NCBI GenBank assembly: GCA_035550315.1
Contig: DASZPL010000139.1
Span: forward strand, 1-64,000
DNA: 64,000 nt
Source of the DNA: DASZPL01 sp035550315
GTDB taxonomy: Bacteria > Actinomycetota > Actinomycetes > JAFAQI01
Reading direction: 5' to 3'
Position 1 is the stretch's first letter. Every line of letters begins with the position of its first letter. Below are positions 26,961 to 35,661 of the stretch, one piece after another. The notes under the pieces are model-generated. The model saw only the letters and a program-made list of their open reading frames with translations. It was not told the DNA's origin and did no database searches. Both the position numbers and the translations under genes were made by a program.

Positions 26961-27164
26961 ATGGGTCCAGTGAGCAACTACCCATTCCTGCTGGCCGAGG
27001 TGAGCTACCGGCAGCAGCAGCTGACCGCCTCGTACCCCCGCGGCCGGCACCCCCGCCGCTACTGGCGCGACACCATCCGCGGCTTCGGCCGCCGGTTCGG
27101 CCGGCGCCGTCCCGCGGTGACCGGCGCGCCGCATCACCGCGCGGCGGCGCGGGCGGCGCGATAA
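26961..27164 (+). CDS. Small basic hypothetical protein
   Basis: A 67-residue arginine-rich protein (MGPVSNYPFLLAEVSYRQQQ at the start, then a basic tail ending RAAARAAR). A strong ribosome site AAGGAGG at 26950-26956 precedes the ATG by 4 bases, which sets the start over an in-frame upstream ATG at 26901. No domain is recognised. The YPxLLAEVxYRQQ stretch resembles small proteins often annotated as hypothetical in actinobacteria. No operon partner; LuxR-type gene follows after 38 bases. Confidence 0.55.
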   Translation: MGPVSNYPFLLAEVSYRQQQLTASYPRGRHPRRYWRDTIRGFGRRFGRRRPAVTGAPHHRAAARAAR

Positions 27165-27202
27165 CCGCTGTCAATGTCGTCGAGGGCCGACATGATGGGG
27201 GC

Positions 27203-30154
27203 ATGGCGAGCGCGGCGGCAACGGGCCCGCTGGTCGGGCGCGGCGAGGAGCTGCGCCGGCTGAGCGAGCTGATCGGCCTCGCCGATAAGGCGGCCAATCG
27301 GGCCGACCGGTCGGGCGGCTTGGTGCTGCTCGGCGGCGACGCCGGCGCCGGCAAGAGCCGGCTGCTGACCGAGCTCGCCGGAGCCGCGACGGCCGCCGGA
27401 TGGCGGGTGTTGACCGGCCACTGCCTGGACTTCGGCGACGGGTCGCCACCGTACTTGCCGTTCACCGAGGCGCTCGGCCGGCTGGCTGCGGACGAACCCG
27501 AGCTGGCCACGTCGCTGGTGACCGCGAGCCCGGCACTGGCCCGGCTGATGCCGGCACAACGGCTGCTCGGCGAGCAGCGCACTGACCAGCAACCCGCCGA
27601 CCGCGCCGCGGTGCTCGACGCCGTGCTGGACGCACTGCAGCGGCTCGCCGCCAGCGCGCCACTGTTGCTGGTCCTGGAAGACCTGCACTGGTCCGACCAG
27701 TCGACCCGCGACCTGCTGCGGTTCCTGTTCACCCGCGACATCGACGAGCCGGTGAGCATCCTGGCGTCGTACCGCAGCGACGACCTGCATCGGGGTCACC
27801 CGCTGCGCGCCGCGCTCGCCGAGTGGGTCCGGCTGCCGGCAGTGACCCGCATGCAGCTCGGGCCGCTGCCGGACGGCGACGCCCGGCAGCTGGTCAGCCT
27901 GCTCAGCGCGGGCGCGGCCACCGATGTCCGCCGGATCCTGGCGCGGGCCGAAGGCAACCCGTTCTTCATCGAAGAACTGGTGGCGGCAGCGGCCGCGGGT
28001 GGCGGCGCGCTGCCGGCCGATCTCGCGGACCTGCTGCTGGTGCGGCTCGAGCGGCTCGACGACGCGGCCCGGCTGACCGTACGAGCGGCCGCCGTTGCCG
28101 GACGCCGGGTGTCGCACGACCTGCTCGCGCGCGGCACCCAGCTCGACGACGTCGAGCTGGAGGTGGCGCTGCGCGCGGCGACCGAGGCAAACGTCCTGGT
28201 CTCACCCGACGGCGCGGGCTACGCCTTCCGGCACGCGCTGCTCGCCGAGGCGGTGTATCAGGACCTGCTGCCGGGCGAACGCGTCCGGCTGCACGCCGCC
28301 TTCGCCGCGGCCATCGCCAGCCGCGAGGTGGCGGGCTCGGCCGCCGAGCTGGCGCGGCACGCCCGCGCCTCGCACGACCTGGTGACGTCGGCGAGGGCGA
28401 GCGTCCGCGCTGGCGACGAGGCGATGTCGGTCGGCGGGCCGGAAGAGGCGATCCGGCATTACGAGCTGGCACTCGAGCTGTGCAACGACGCCGACGTCGC
28501 CGCCGCCTTGGCCGCCGACAGCGACGGTGACGGGCCGCTCACCCGGGTCACCCTCACGCTTCGCGCCGCCGCGGCCGCGACCGCAGCCGGCCACCTGTTC
28601 CGCGCGCTCGGGCTCGCGCAGGAGGAGCTCGCCAGCCTGTCCCCGACGGCGCCGGTCACCGATCGGGTGCGGCTGCTGAACTCCGTCGCCATGACCGCCC
28701 TCGTCGTCGACACCAAGGTCGACGTGCTGGCGGTCACCACCGAGGCGCGACGGCTGATGGCGGATGCGCCGCCAAGCCCGCTGCACGCCGAAACCCTCCA
28801 CCTCTACGCCCGTGCCAACTCGGCGCGGGCGCGTGACGACGAGGCGGCGCGCAGCGCCGCGGACGCCCTGCGGATGGCCCGTGACCTGGGCCTGACGGCA
28901 CGCGCCGCCGAGGTCACCATCCTGCTGGCGCGGCTCGACGAGCGGGCCGGTGACTCGACCGCAGCGCATCACTCGTTGATAGCCGCGATCGCCGAGGCGC
29001 GCGCCGGCCACGAACCGATGGCCGAGCTGCGCGGCATCTACAACCTCGGCGGGCTGCACTTCGGGCAGGGGCGGCTGACAGAGGCGCTCGACCTCTACCA
29101 AGAGGCCGCCGCGCTCGCAGCCACCATCGGCCGGCAGTGGGCGCCGTACGGTCTCGACGCGACCGTGATGTCCGCGATCGTGATGAGCATCGCCGGCGAC
29201 TGGAAGGGCGCCGAGGCGCTGCTCGACGTCGCCAACCCGCCGGAACAGGCCGCGATGATGCTCGCCGCCCTGCGCATGGAGATCGCGGCCGGCCGCGGCG
29301 ACACGGAGGCGCTGTCGCTGCTGCCATCGGTGCGGACCTGGTGGGAGCGCGACGGTTTGATCGCGATCACCAGCGCGGCCGCGGCGATCGAGCTGCACGG
29401 TCACCGCGGCGATGTCGAGCAAGCCCGCGCGGTCCACGACGACGTCGTCAGCTGCGTCGGCGCGATGTGGAAGGGCGACGAGTTCAGCGCGCGGATCCGG
29501 CTGGCCGCGCTGCTGCTCGGCCAGCTCGCCAGCCGAGCGGTCGCCGGCAGCGGCAGCGAACGCGCCACGCTGCTCCCGCTCGGCGAGACGCTCGCCACCA
29601 GCGCCGAGCAGGTCGCCGAGCACAGCCGGCACCTCGGCCCCGAAGGTGAGGCTTGGCGGGTCCGGGCGGCAGCCGAGGTGGCCCGGCTGCGCTGGCTCAG
29701 CGGCGAGGCGGATGTCGACGAGCTGGTCGCGGCCTGGCGCGACGCGGTCGCCGGGTTCGAGCGGTTCGGCCACGTCTACGAGACCGCCCGCTCACGCACG
29801 CGGCTCGGCGCCATCCTGCTGGCGGGCGGCCAGCCGGACGCCGCCGCCGAGCAACTCGAGCTGGCGTCGACCACCGCCCGGGCGCTCGGCGCGCGGCCGC
29901 TGCTCGACGAGCTGACCCGGCTGCGGGCCACTCGCCCGCCGGCCGCAGCGGAGCACCCCACCGCACTGACCGCCCGCGAGCGGGAGGTGCTCGACCTCGT
30001 CGCCACCGGCCGCAGCAACCGCGACATCGCTCAGCAGCTGTTCATCAGCGCCAAGACCGTGAGCGTGCACGTCTCCAACGTGCTCGCCAAGCTCGACGCG
30101 GCCAGCCGCACCGAAGCCGTCGCCATCGCCCGCGCCCGCGGCCTGCTCGACTGA
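27203..30154 (+). CDS. LuxR-family regulator with N-terminal AAA ATPase (LAL type)
   Basis: A 983-residue regulator. Walker A GGDAGAGKSRLL is near residue 50, Walker B LLLVLEDLHWSD near 155, then sensor-like SILASYRSDDL. A long TPR-like helical region fills residues 350-900. The C-terminal LuxR/GerE helix-turn-helix spans about 915-980 (LTAREREVLDLVATGRSNRD, then IAQQLFISAKTVSVHVSNVL). Large LAL regulators sense nucleotides or sugars and activate catabolic or secondary-metabolite genes. No target is adjacent apart from convergent genes. It ends 9 bases from the methyltransferase stop. Confidence 0.92.
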   Translation: MASAAATGPLVGRGEELRRLSELIGLADKAANRADRSGGLVLLGGDAGAGKSRLLTELAGAATAAGWRVLTGHCLDFGDGSPPYLPFTEALGRLAADEPELATSLVTASPALARLMPAQRLLGEQRTDQQPADRAAVLDAVLDALQRLAASAPLLLVLEDLHWSDQSTRDLLRFLFTRDIDEPVSILASYRSDDLHRGHPLRAALAEWVRLPAVTRMQLGPLPDGDARQLVSLLSAGAATDVRRILARAEGNPFFIEELVAAAAAGGGALPADLADLLLVRLERLDDAARLTVRAAAVAGRRVSHDLLARGTQLDDVELEVALRAATEANVLVSPDGAGYAFRHALLAEAVYQDLLPGERVRLHAAFAAAIASREVAGSAAELARHARASHDLVTSARASVRAGDEAMSVGGPEEAIRHYELALELCNDADVAAALAADSDGDGPLTRVTLTLRAAAAATAAGHLFRALGLAQEELASLSPTAPVTDRVRLLNSVAMTALVVDTKVDVLAVTTEARRLMADAPPSPLHAETLHLYARANSARARDDEAARSAADALRMARDLGLTARAAEVTILLARLDERAGDSTAAHHSLIAAIAEARAGHEPMAELRGIYNLGGLHFGQGRLTEALDLYQEAAALAATIGRQWAPYGLDATVMSAIVMSIAGDWKGAEALLDVANPPEQAAMMLAALRMEIAAGRGDTEALSLLPSVRTWWERDGLIAITSAAAAIELHGHRGDVEQARAVHDDVVSCVGAMWKGDEFSARIRLAALLLGQLASRAVAGSGSERATLLPLGETLATSAEQVAEHSRHLGPEGEAWRVRAAAEVARLRWLSGEADVDELVAAWRDAVAGFERFGHVYETARSRTRLGAILLAGGQPDAAAEQLELASTTARALGARPLLDELTRLRATRPPAAAEHPTALTAREREVLDLVATGRSNRDIAQQLFISAKTVSVHVSNVLAKLDAASRTEAVAIARARGLLD

Positions 30155-30163
30155 CGGCACGCG

Positions 30164-30955
30164 TCAGCGGTGGGCGACGAGGATGGTCGCGTCCGTGTCG
30201 GCGACGCGCGCCAGCCGCGGCTGCAGCCCGATATCGCTAGCCAACCGCGCCGCCGTTGCCGCCTGGTCGGCGCCGACCTCGCTCAGCAGCAGACCGCGGG
30301 GCGACAGCCACTCCGGCGCCGCCGCCATCACCCGGCGTAACACGTCCAGGCCATCCGCTCCCCCGTCCAGCGAGTGGAGCGGTTCGTGCAGCCGCGCCTC
30401 GGCCGGCAACAGCCGGATCTGCTCGGTCGGCACGTACGGGACGTTGGCTAGTACGACGTCGACCCGGCCGCGCAGCTGCTCGGGCAGCGCCGCGAACAGG
30501 TCGCCTTGATAGACCCGGCCACCGACCTCCGCCAGGTTCACTCGCGCGCACCCGACCGCCGCGGCATCGAGGTCGGCCGCGTGCAGCTCGATGCCGCGCA
30601 GCGACGACGCCACGACCAGCCCGAGCGCGCCCGACCCGCAGCACAGGTCGACGACGACGTCGACTGCTTCGGCTGGCTGCCGGCGCTCCCGGATGATCCG
30701 GATCGCCTCGCGAACCAGAGCCTCGGTCCGGCGGCGCGGCACGAACACGCCGGCGGAGACCCGGATCCGGCGGCCGCAGAACTCCGCCCACCCCAGCACC
30801 TGCTCGAGCGGCGCACCGGCGGCACGTCGCGCCACCATCGCGTCGAGTTCGGCCGGCGACGCTGCGGCCTCGACCAGCAGCCGCGCTTCGTCCTCGGCGT
30901 ACACGCAGCCCGCCGCCCGCAGCCGCGCGACAACCGCCGAGTCCACACTGCACAC
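30164..30955 (-). CDS. PrmC-related protein N5-glutamine methyltransferase-like
   Basis: A 263-residue SAM-dependent methyltransferase of the HemK/PrmC group. The SAM motif is VVDLCCGSGALGLVVA. The substrate motif reads NVPYVP in VLANVPYVPTEQI where PrmC has NPPY, as in the actinobacterial PrmC-related family (TIGR03704-like) whose target is unknown. The N-terminal helical domain is present but short. The GTG at 30955 was taken; a GTG at 30946 is also possible. It is divergent from a DUF2332 gene. Confidence 0.82.
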   Translation of the reverse strand: MCSVDSAVVARLRAAGCVYAEDEARLLVEAAASPAELDAMVARRAAGAPLEQVLGWAEFCGRRIRVSAGVFVPRRRTEALVREAIRIIRERRQPAEAVDVVVDLCCGSGALGLVVASSLRGIELHAADLDAAAVGCARVNLAEVGGRVYQGDLFAALPEQLRGRVDVVLANVPYVPTEQIRLLPAEARLHEPLHSLDGGADGLDVLRRVMAAAPEWLSPRGLLLSEVGADQAATAARLASDIGLQPRLARVADTDATILVAHR

Positions 30956-31002
30956 TCTGGCAGGGCGGCCGCGCCGTGCGACCGCCCGCGGAGGTGGCTC
31001 GG

Positions 31003-32076
31003 GTGACGATTGCGGACAGCGACCGGCTGGACCAGCTTGCGCAGGTCTGGCAGTGGTTCGGCAACGACGCGTCGCCGACGTCGCCGATCTACGGCGCGAT
31101 CTGCGAAGCGGTCGCGACCGACCGCGAGCTGCTCGGCCTCGTGCTGGAAACGCCCCCTGAGGCTCACCTGCCGCCGCTGTTGCTGACCGCCGTCCACTAC
31201 CTGCTGCTCGCTGACCCGGATCAGCCGCTGCGCGCCGTCTATGCCGGCCGTTCCGACGCCGACCCGGCGCCGCTGTTTCGCGACATCTGTCTCGACCGGC
31301 GCGACGAGATCCAGCAACTGATGCGCACCCGGCGAATCCAGACCAACGAGGTGCGCCGGAGCACCCTCATCGCCCCGTGCCTGTCGTGGGCCGCCGACCG
31401 CTACGGCGAGCCGGTCGCGTTGGTCGACGTGGGTTGCAGCGCCGGGCTGAACCTCTACTGCGACCGCTACCTGCTCGACTACGGCGACCGGGGCACGACC
31501 GGCCCGCCCGACAGCGCGATCCGGCTGTCCTGCCGAGTGACCGGCGGCGAGCCGCCGATCAGGAGCGAACTGCCACCGATCGTCCACCGGATCGGCGTCG
31601 ACCTCGAGCCACCGGACCTGACCGATCCGGCAGATGTCCGCTGGCTGCTCGCCTGCGTCTGGCCGGGGACCGGGCGGTTCGGCCACACCGAGCGCGCGAT
31701 CGCGGCCGCCCAGCCGCAGCCGCCACCGGTGGTCGCCGGTGACGCGATCGCGCTGCTGCCGCAGCTGCTGCGCGACGTGCCGGCGGAGGCCGGCCTGGTC
31801 TGCGTGTTGACGACCTGGGCGTTCTCCTACTTCTCGTCCGCCGATCGCGACCGCTTCATCGGGATTCTCACCGAAGTGGCCGACCGGCGACCGCTGGTGT
31901 GGCTGGCCGGCGACGTGCTCGGCAGCGTGCCGCTCGACGTGCTGCCTCCCGCAGCAGCCGGGACGCCGTTGTCCGGGCACGTCATGACGGCGGGGACCTG
32001 GGAGGGCGGCGTGCTCTCAACCAGCTTGCTCGCGAAGGTGCAGCACCACGGCGAATGGCTCGACTGGCTGATCTGA
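31003..32076 (+). CDS. DUF2332-family protein
   Basis: A 357-residue protein of unknown function. A Rossmann-like methyltransferase-type glycine motif LVDVGCSAGLNLYCDRY lies near residue 145, preceded by the family hallmark QTNEVRRSTLI. GGAGGT lies seven bases before the GTG at 31003. A paralogue (40595-41674) shares QTNEV and SAGLNL. The fold suggests SAM binding, but I know of no proven activity. It converges with the small gene at 32082. Confidence 0.75.
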   Translation: MTIADSDRLDQLAQVWQWFGNDASPTSPIYGAICEAVATDRELLGLVLETPPEAHLPPLLLTAVHYLLLADPDQPLRAVYAGRSDADPAPLFRDICLDRRDEIQQLMRTRRIQTNEVRRSTLIAPCLSWAADRYGEPVALVDVGCSAGLNLYCDRYLLDYGDRGTTGPPDSAIRLSCRVTGGEPPIRSELPPIVHRIGVDLEPPDLTDPADVRWLLACVWPGTGRFGHTERAIAAAQPQPPPVVAGDAIALLPQLLRDVPAEAGLVCVLTTWAFSYFSSADRDRFIGILTEVADRRPLVWLAGDVLGSVPLDVLPPAAAGTPLSGHVMTAGTWEGGVLSTSLLAKVQHHGEWLDWLI

Positions 32077-32081
32077 CCATC

Positions 32082-32519
32082 TCAGCGCTGCCGGTTCAGG
32101 CTGCCCCAGGAGCCTTCCTGCTCGTCGACCAAGCGGGTCGCCTCCTCGACGACGTCGAGGGCCAGCCAGGCGAGCGGTTCCTCGCACACGACGAGCGGTT
32201 CGTTGTCCGGCCCGCGGGCGACCTCGTGACCGGCGAGCACCCACGGCCGCACTCCCGACCCGCGCACCTCGCGCAGATGCCGGTAGTCGTAGAGCCGGCG
32301 GGCTGCCCATAGCCGGACGCTGCGGCCCTCCCACCACGACTCGACCGCCAGCGGGCTGGCCGACAGGCCGGGCAGCGGCACGCCGGTCAGCTCGTCGTAG
32401 CTCTCCATCCGGTGGTCGTACGCCGGCCCCCGCGACCAGCGGACGTAGACGTCGTCGCGGCGCTCGATCAGCTCGGCGACCTCGTCGAGGCTGCCGATGG
32501 TTCGGAGATCCTGCGTCAT
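32082..32519 (-). CDS. DUF6098-like hypothetical protein
   Basis: A 145-residue soluble protein with YVRWSRGPAYDHR, PLPGLSASPLAVESWW and RPWVLAGHEVARGPDNEPLV. The pattern resembles small actinobacterial proteins grouped as DUF6098; I am only moderately sure of the family name. Function unknown. ATG at 32519 chosen; a GTG six bases upstream is also in frame. It lies 55 bases after the DJ-1/PfpI gene on the same strand, so co-transcription is possible. Confidence 0.6.
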   Translation of the reverse strand: MTQDLRTIGSLDEVAELIERRDDVYVRWSRGPAYDHRMESYDELTGVPLPGLSASPLAVESWWEGRSVRLWAARRLYDYRHLREVRGSGVRPWVLAGHEVARGPDNEPLVVCEEPLAWLALDVVEEATRLVDEQEGSWGSLNRQR

Positions 32520-32574
32520 CTCCACGACGAGTGCTCTGCCCCTCCCAGGCTGGTACGCGCGGTCGGCCGGGCCG

Positions 32575-33126
32575 CTACGCGAACTGGTCGACCATCGCCT
32601 CGCAGAACGCCTTGAGGTCGTCCGGCTTGCGGCTGCTCACCAGGGTGTTCGGCCCGGCGGTGCAGACGACCACTTCCTCGTCGACCCAGGTGCCGCCGGC
32701 GTTACGGATGTCGGTCTGCACGCTCGGCCAACTGGTCAACGTCCGGTCCCGGACGACGTCGGCCTCGACCAGCGTCCATGGCCCGTGACAGATCACCGCG
32801 ACCGGCTTGCCGTCGGTGAAGAACGACTTGGCGAACGCGACGGCCGCGTCCACGGTCCGCAACTGGTCCGGGTTGGCAACGCCGCCGGGAAGCACCAACG
32901 CGTCGTAGTCGGCGGCGTTGGCGTCGTCGACGGTCACGTCGACGTCGAATTGGTCGGCCTTGTCGAGATGGTTGAACGCCTGCACCTTGCCGGCTTCGGG
33001 CGCGACCAGCTTCGGCGTACCGCCCGCTTGTTCTACGGCCTTCCAGGGCTCAACCAGCTCGACCTGCTCGATGCCCTCGGTCGCAACCAGAAACGCGATC
33101 GTCTTGCCGGTCAGTTCTGCTGCCAT
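32575..33126 (-). CDS. DJ-1/PfpI-family protein (type 1 glutamine amidotransferase fold)
   Basis: A 183-residue protein. The nucleophile elbow is AVICHGPWTLVEADVV with Cys-His-Gly, as in PfpI/YhbO proteases and protein deglycases. KTIAFLVATEGIEQVELVEP at the N-terminus and DYDALVLPGGVANPDQLR are typical. Family members are linked to stress and carbonyl detoxification. The conserved Glu near the N-terminus (ATEGIEQVE) is present. It lies 23 bases downstream of the DUF5709-like gene, probably one operon. Confidence 0.9.
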   Translation of the reverse strand: MAAELTGKTIAFLVATEGIEQVELVEPWKAVEQAGGTPKLVAPEAGKVQAFNHLDKADQFDVDVTVDDANAADYDALVLPGGVANPDQLRTVDAAVAFAKSFFTDGKPVAVICHGPWTLVEADVVRDRTLTSWPSVQTDIRNAGGTWVDEEVVVCTAGPNTLVSSRKPDDLKAFCEAMVDQFA

Positions 33127-33149
33127 CGGTCCTCCGTTCGCGTGCTCGG

Positions 33150-33578
33150 TCAGCCGAGCGGTGGCTCGTCGGTCTCGTGCATGGCGCGTTCCTCAGCGGT
33201 GTAGCCGCCGCCATCCGCGCCGACGTCCTCCGCCCATGAGTCCTGCTCCTTGTTGGTGCCACCCTCGCGGCTTTCAGCGAACCGGCCGGTCTGCTCTTCT
33301 TCATCGGCCGGATAGGGATCGTCGTCAGTGGGACGCCGCCGCTGGCGATCGGGCTGCTCGCGGCGCAGCCGGTCGTCGAGTGGCTCGCGGTCGCGCGTCT
33401 CCGCGGCCGTCGTACCAAACTCGTCGGCGGCGATCGGATAGTCGCGTGGCACGGCGTAGTCCTCTTGCGCATCGCCGGTGATCACCTTGCTCGGAAGCGC
33501 GCCGGAGTGGTCCGGGATGCCTTCGTCCTCGAGTTCCGAACCGGGATCGGGCTCGCGCGAATCGGGTGGCACGGTCAT
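33150..33578 (-). CDS. DUF5709-like small acidic protein
   Basis: A 142-residue highly charged, probably disordered protein. EDEGIPDHSGALPSKVITGD, then AADEFGTTAAETRDREPLDD and RLRREQPD match the pattern of actinobacterial DUF5709 proteins. No catalytic motif is seen. It is followed by a DJ-1/PfpI stress-type gene, which suggests a stress role, but this is inference only. Confidence 0.65.
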   Translation of the reverse strand: MTVPPDSREPDPGSELEDEGIPDHSGALPSKVITGDAQEDYAVPRDYPIAADEFGTTAAETRDREPLDDRLRREQPDRQRRRPTDDDPYPADEEEQTGRFAESREGGTNKEQDSWAEDVGADGGGYTAEERAMHETDEPPLG

Positions 33579-33596
33579 ACCAAGACCCTTCCCGAG

Positions 33597-33621
33597 GCAC
33601 CCCGTGAAAAACGCGGGGTGC
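33597..33621 (-). terminator. Hairpin GCACCCCG-N9-CGGGGTGC, probable terminator
   Basis: Perfect eight-base GC-rich arms, loop CGTTTTTCA on the minus strand. It starts 3 bases past the TetR stop codon and lies 19 bases before the DUF5709-like start. There is no T-run after the stem, as is common for actinobacterial terminators. A leader hairpin of the downstream gene is the alternative. Confidence 0.55.
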
Positions 33622-33624
33622 GGC

Positions 33625-34620
33625 TCAGTCGGGTCGGCGTTCGCGCGCCCGGCGCATCTCCTCGCGGTGCTCGTGCGCGACCTTGCGCCACTGCTCGGCG
33701 TGTTCGCGGCGCAGCCGGCGCGTCTCCTCCTGCCACCGGCGCCGCAGCTCCGGGTCGTCCTTCCAGGACGCGCGGTCGGCGCCGGGATGCTGGTGCTGGA
33801 AGTCGCGCCACAACCCCCGTGCTTGGCGAAGCGCGCTGGCGACCTGCTTGCCGGCTCGTTGCGCGGCCTCGGCCGCCGCCTTCAGCTGCTCCCGGCTTCC
33901 CGCACCCTGAACCATCACCGCGAACGCCCACAGCCCGGCGTTGACCAGCTTGGCCGCCCGGTGCACCTCGTCGGTCGTCTGCTCGATGACAAGGTCGACG
34001 TCATCGCTGTCGGCGGCATGGCGGCGTAGCGCTTGGAACTGGACCTGCCAGAGCCCGAGCATGGCGTACGCCGCGACCTTCGGCTCCGGGTCGTCCGGGC
34101 TGACGCCTGCGCGGGCCGCCATCGCCTCGGCGGCGACGCCGACCAGCCGGTCCATCATGTCGTGCTGGGCGGCGCGCAGCGACGGTGTGCTGTCGATCAG
34201 AGCCGTGAACTGCCGAAACATCGGCAGCGCAACCGGGCCGCGGCCGGTGTCGGTCTGACTCCACGCGGCGCGCAGCGATTCGAGGTCCTGCGCCAGCACG
34301 TCGAGCATCGCGTCAACCGGCGAACGCGCCGGCGCGTCGGGGCCAAGGGCTGCGCGGATCGCCTCCGCCATATCGGCCTCGCGGTCGAGAAGCAACGACT
34401 CCTTGGTCGGGAAGTAGTTGTAGATCGTCTTCTCGGAGACACCGCATGCGTCGGCGACCTCGCTCACCCGCACGGCGTCGAAGCCACGGATCAGAAACAT
34501 CTCGGTCGCGGTGTTAGAGATGAGCTCGCGGGTCAGCCGCTTCTTGCGTTCGCGCAGGCCCTCGCGCACCTCGTCACCAGAACCGCGGTCATTTGGGCCG
34601 GGGTCATCGGGGCCTGGCAT
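33625..34620 (-). CDS. TetR-family regulator with long charged C-terminal tail
   Basis: About 331 residues, far longer than the usual 190-230. The helix-turn-helix is VSEVADACGVSEKTIYNYFP (near residue 50). A TetR C-terminal domain extends to about residue 235. The rest is a charged, helical tail rich in Arg, Glu and Trp (DDPELRRRWQEETRRLRREH), probably a coiled coil. Divergent from a DrrAB-type ABC exporter, so it is probably its repressor. The start at 34620 leaves a control region of 66 bases; an ATG at 34656 in frame would invade it and is less likely. Confidence 0.82.
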   Translation of the reverse strand: MPGPDDPGPNDRGSGDEVREGLRERKKRLTRELISNTATEMFLIRGFDAVRVSEVADACGVSEKTIYNYFPTKESLLLDREADMAEAIRAALGPDAPARSPVDAMLDVLAQDLESLRAAWSQTDTGRGPVALPMFRQFTALIDSTPSLRAAQHDMMDRLVGVAAEAMAARAGVSPDDPEPKVAAYAMLGLWQVQFQALRRHAADSDDVDLVIEQTTDEVHRAAKLVNAGLWAFAVMVQGAGSREQLKAAAEAAQRAGKQVASALRQARGLWRDFQHQHPGADRASWKDDPELRRRWQEETRRLRREHAEQWRKVAHEHREEMRRARERRPD

Positions 34621-34644
34621 GTATCCAGGATATCGCGGGGAAAA

Positions 34645-34674
34645 TACAGTTGCCAAATCTTTCTAGTCACTGTA
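34645..34674. promoter_or_regulatory. Inverted repeat TACAGT-N18-ACTGTA, candidate TetR operator
   Basis: Perfect six-base arms in an AT-rich island between the TetR gene and the ABC exporter. It ends 12 bases before the exporter ATG. The position fits control of both divergent genes. Wide spacing is unusual for one TetR dimer, so it may be two half-sites or chance. Confidence 0.4.
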
Positions 34675-34686
34675 AGTTCCCGATTC

Positions 34687-35661
34687 ATGACCCCAGACCT
34701 CGCCGTCCTGACCGACGGCCTCACCAAGCGCTTCGGCGACCTCGTCGCCGTCGACCACGTCGACCTGGCGATCCCGGCCGGCACGGTAGCGGCGTTGCTC
34801 GGCCCGAACGGCGCCGGTAAGACCACCACCGTCCGCATGCTGGCCACGTTGTCGGCCCCGACCAGCGGGTCCGCGACGGTCTGCGGCTACGACGTCGTCC
34901 GTCACGCGGACGCGGTCCGCAACGTGCTGTCGCTGACCGGCCAGTTCGCCGCACTGGAGGCGAACCTCACGCCGCGGGAGAACCTGGCGTTGATGGCCGG
35001 GCTCCGCGGCTACGGCCGCGGCGCCGCCGCGCGGATCGCCGACCGACTGATCGACCGGTTCGACATCGGCGAGTTCCGCGACAAGCAGGTCAAGAACATT
35101 TCCGGCGGGCAGCGCCGGCGGGTGGACCTCGCGGCGAGCCTCGTGACCCAGCCGCAGCTGCTCGTGCTGGACGAGCCGACCACCGGGCTGGATCCCCGCA
35201 GCCGGCAGGTGGTGTGGTCGACCGTCCGCGAGCTGGTCGCCGAAGGCGTCACCTTGCTGCTGACCACGCAATACCTCGAGGAAGCCGACGAGCTCGCCGA
35301 CAGCATCGTGCTGATCGACCATGGCCGGGCCGTCGCCACCGGCACGCCCGCCGACCTGAAGGCGAGGATCGGTGACCACCGGGTCGACGTCGTCGCCACC
35401 GACGCCGCCGGCCTGCACCAGCTGAACGCCGCCCTCGATCCGTCCTTCGAGCTGACCGTCGCCGTCGAGCGCCGGATGCTGTCGATCCCCGCGCCCCGGG
35501 AGGCGGCCGACCTGTCCCGGGTCGCCGACGCGGTCGCGGCCACCGGCGTACCCGTCGACGAAGTCGCATTACGCCGGCCAACGCTCGACGACGCGTTCCT
35601 CGCCCTGACCGGCCAAGCGCCGGCGGAAGACTTCGCTTCGCAGGAGGCCGTCCCCGCATGA
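34687..35661 (+). CDS. ABC exporter ATP-binding protein (DrrA type)
   Basis: A 324-residue ATPase like daunorubicin-resistance DrrA. Walker A GPNGAGKTTTVRML, Q-loop LTGQFAALEANLT, signature ISGGQRRRVDLAASL, Walker B LLVLDEPTTGLDP, H-loop LLLTTQYLEEADEL. The C-terminal DUF4162-like domain ends in LALTGQAPAEDF. It energises efflux of a lipophilic compound with the permease that follows in an ATGA overlap. The ATG at 34687 is the start of the conserved domain. Confidence 0.93.
   Translation: MTPDLAVLTDGLTKRFGDLVAVDHVDLAIPAGTVAALLGPNGAGKTTTVRMLATLSAPTSGSATVCGYDVVRHADAVRNVLSLTGQFAALEANLTPRENLALMAGLRGYGRGAAARIADRLIDRFDIGEFRDKQVKNISGGQRRRVDLAASLVTQPQLLVLDEPTTGLDPRSRQVVWSTVRELVAEGVTLLLTTQYLEEADELADSIVLIDHGRAVATGTPADLKARIGDHRVDVVATDAAGLHQLNAALDPSFELTVAVERRMLSIPAPREAADLSRVADAVAATGVPVDEVALRRPTLDDAFLALTGQAPAEDFASQEAVPA

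Noticed and set aside
30538..31980. Long minus-strand open frame overlapping the PrmC-like and DUF2332 genes
   Set aside because: It merges an antisense frame with part of the methyltransferase gene and has no coherent domain.
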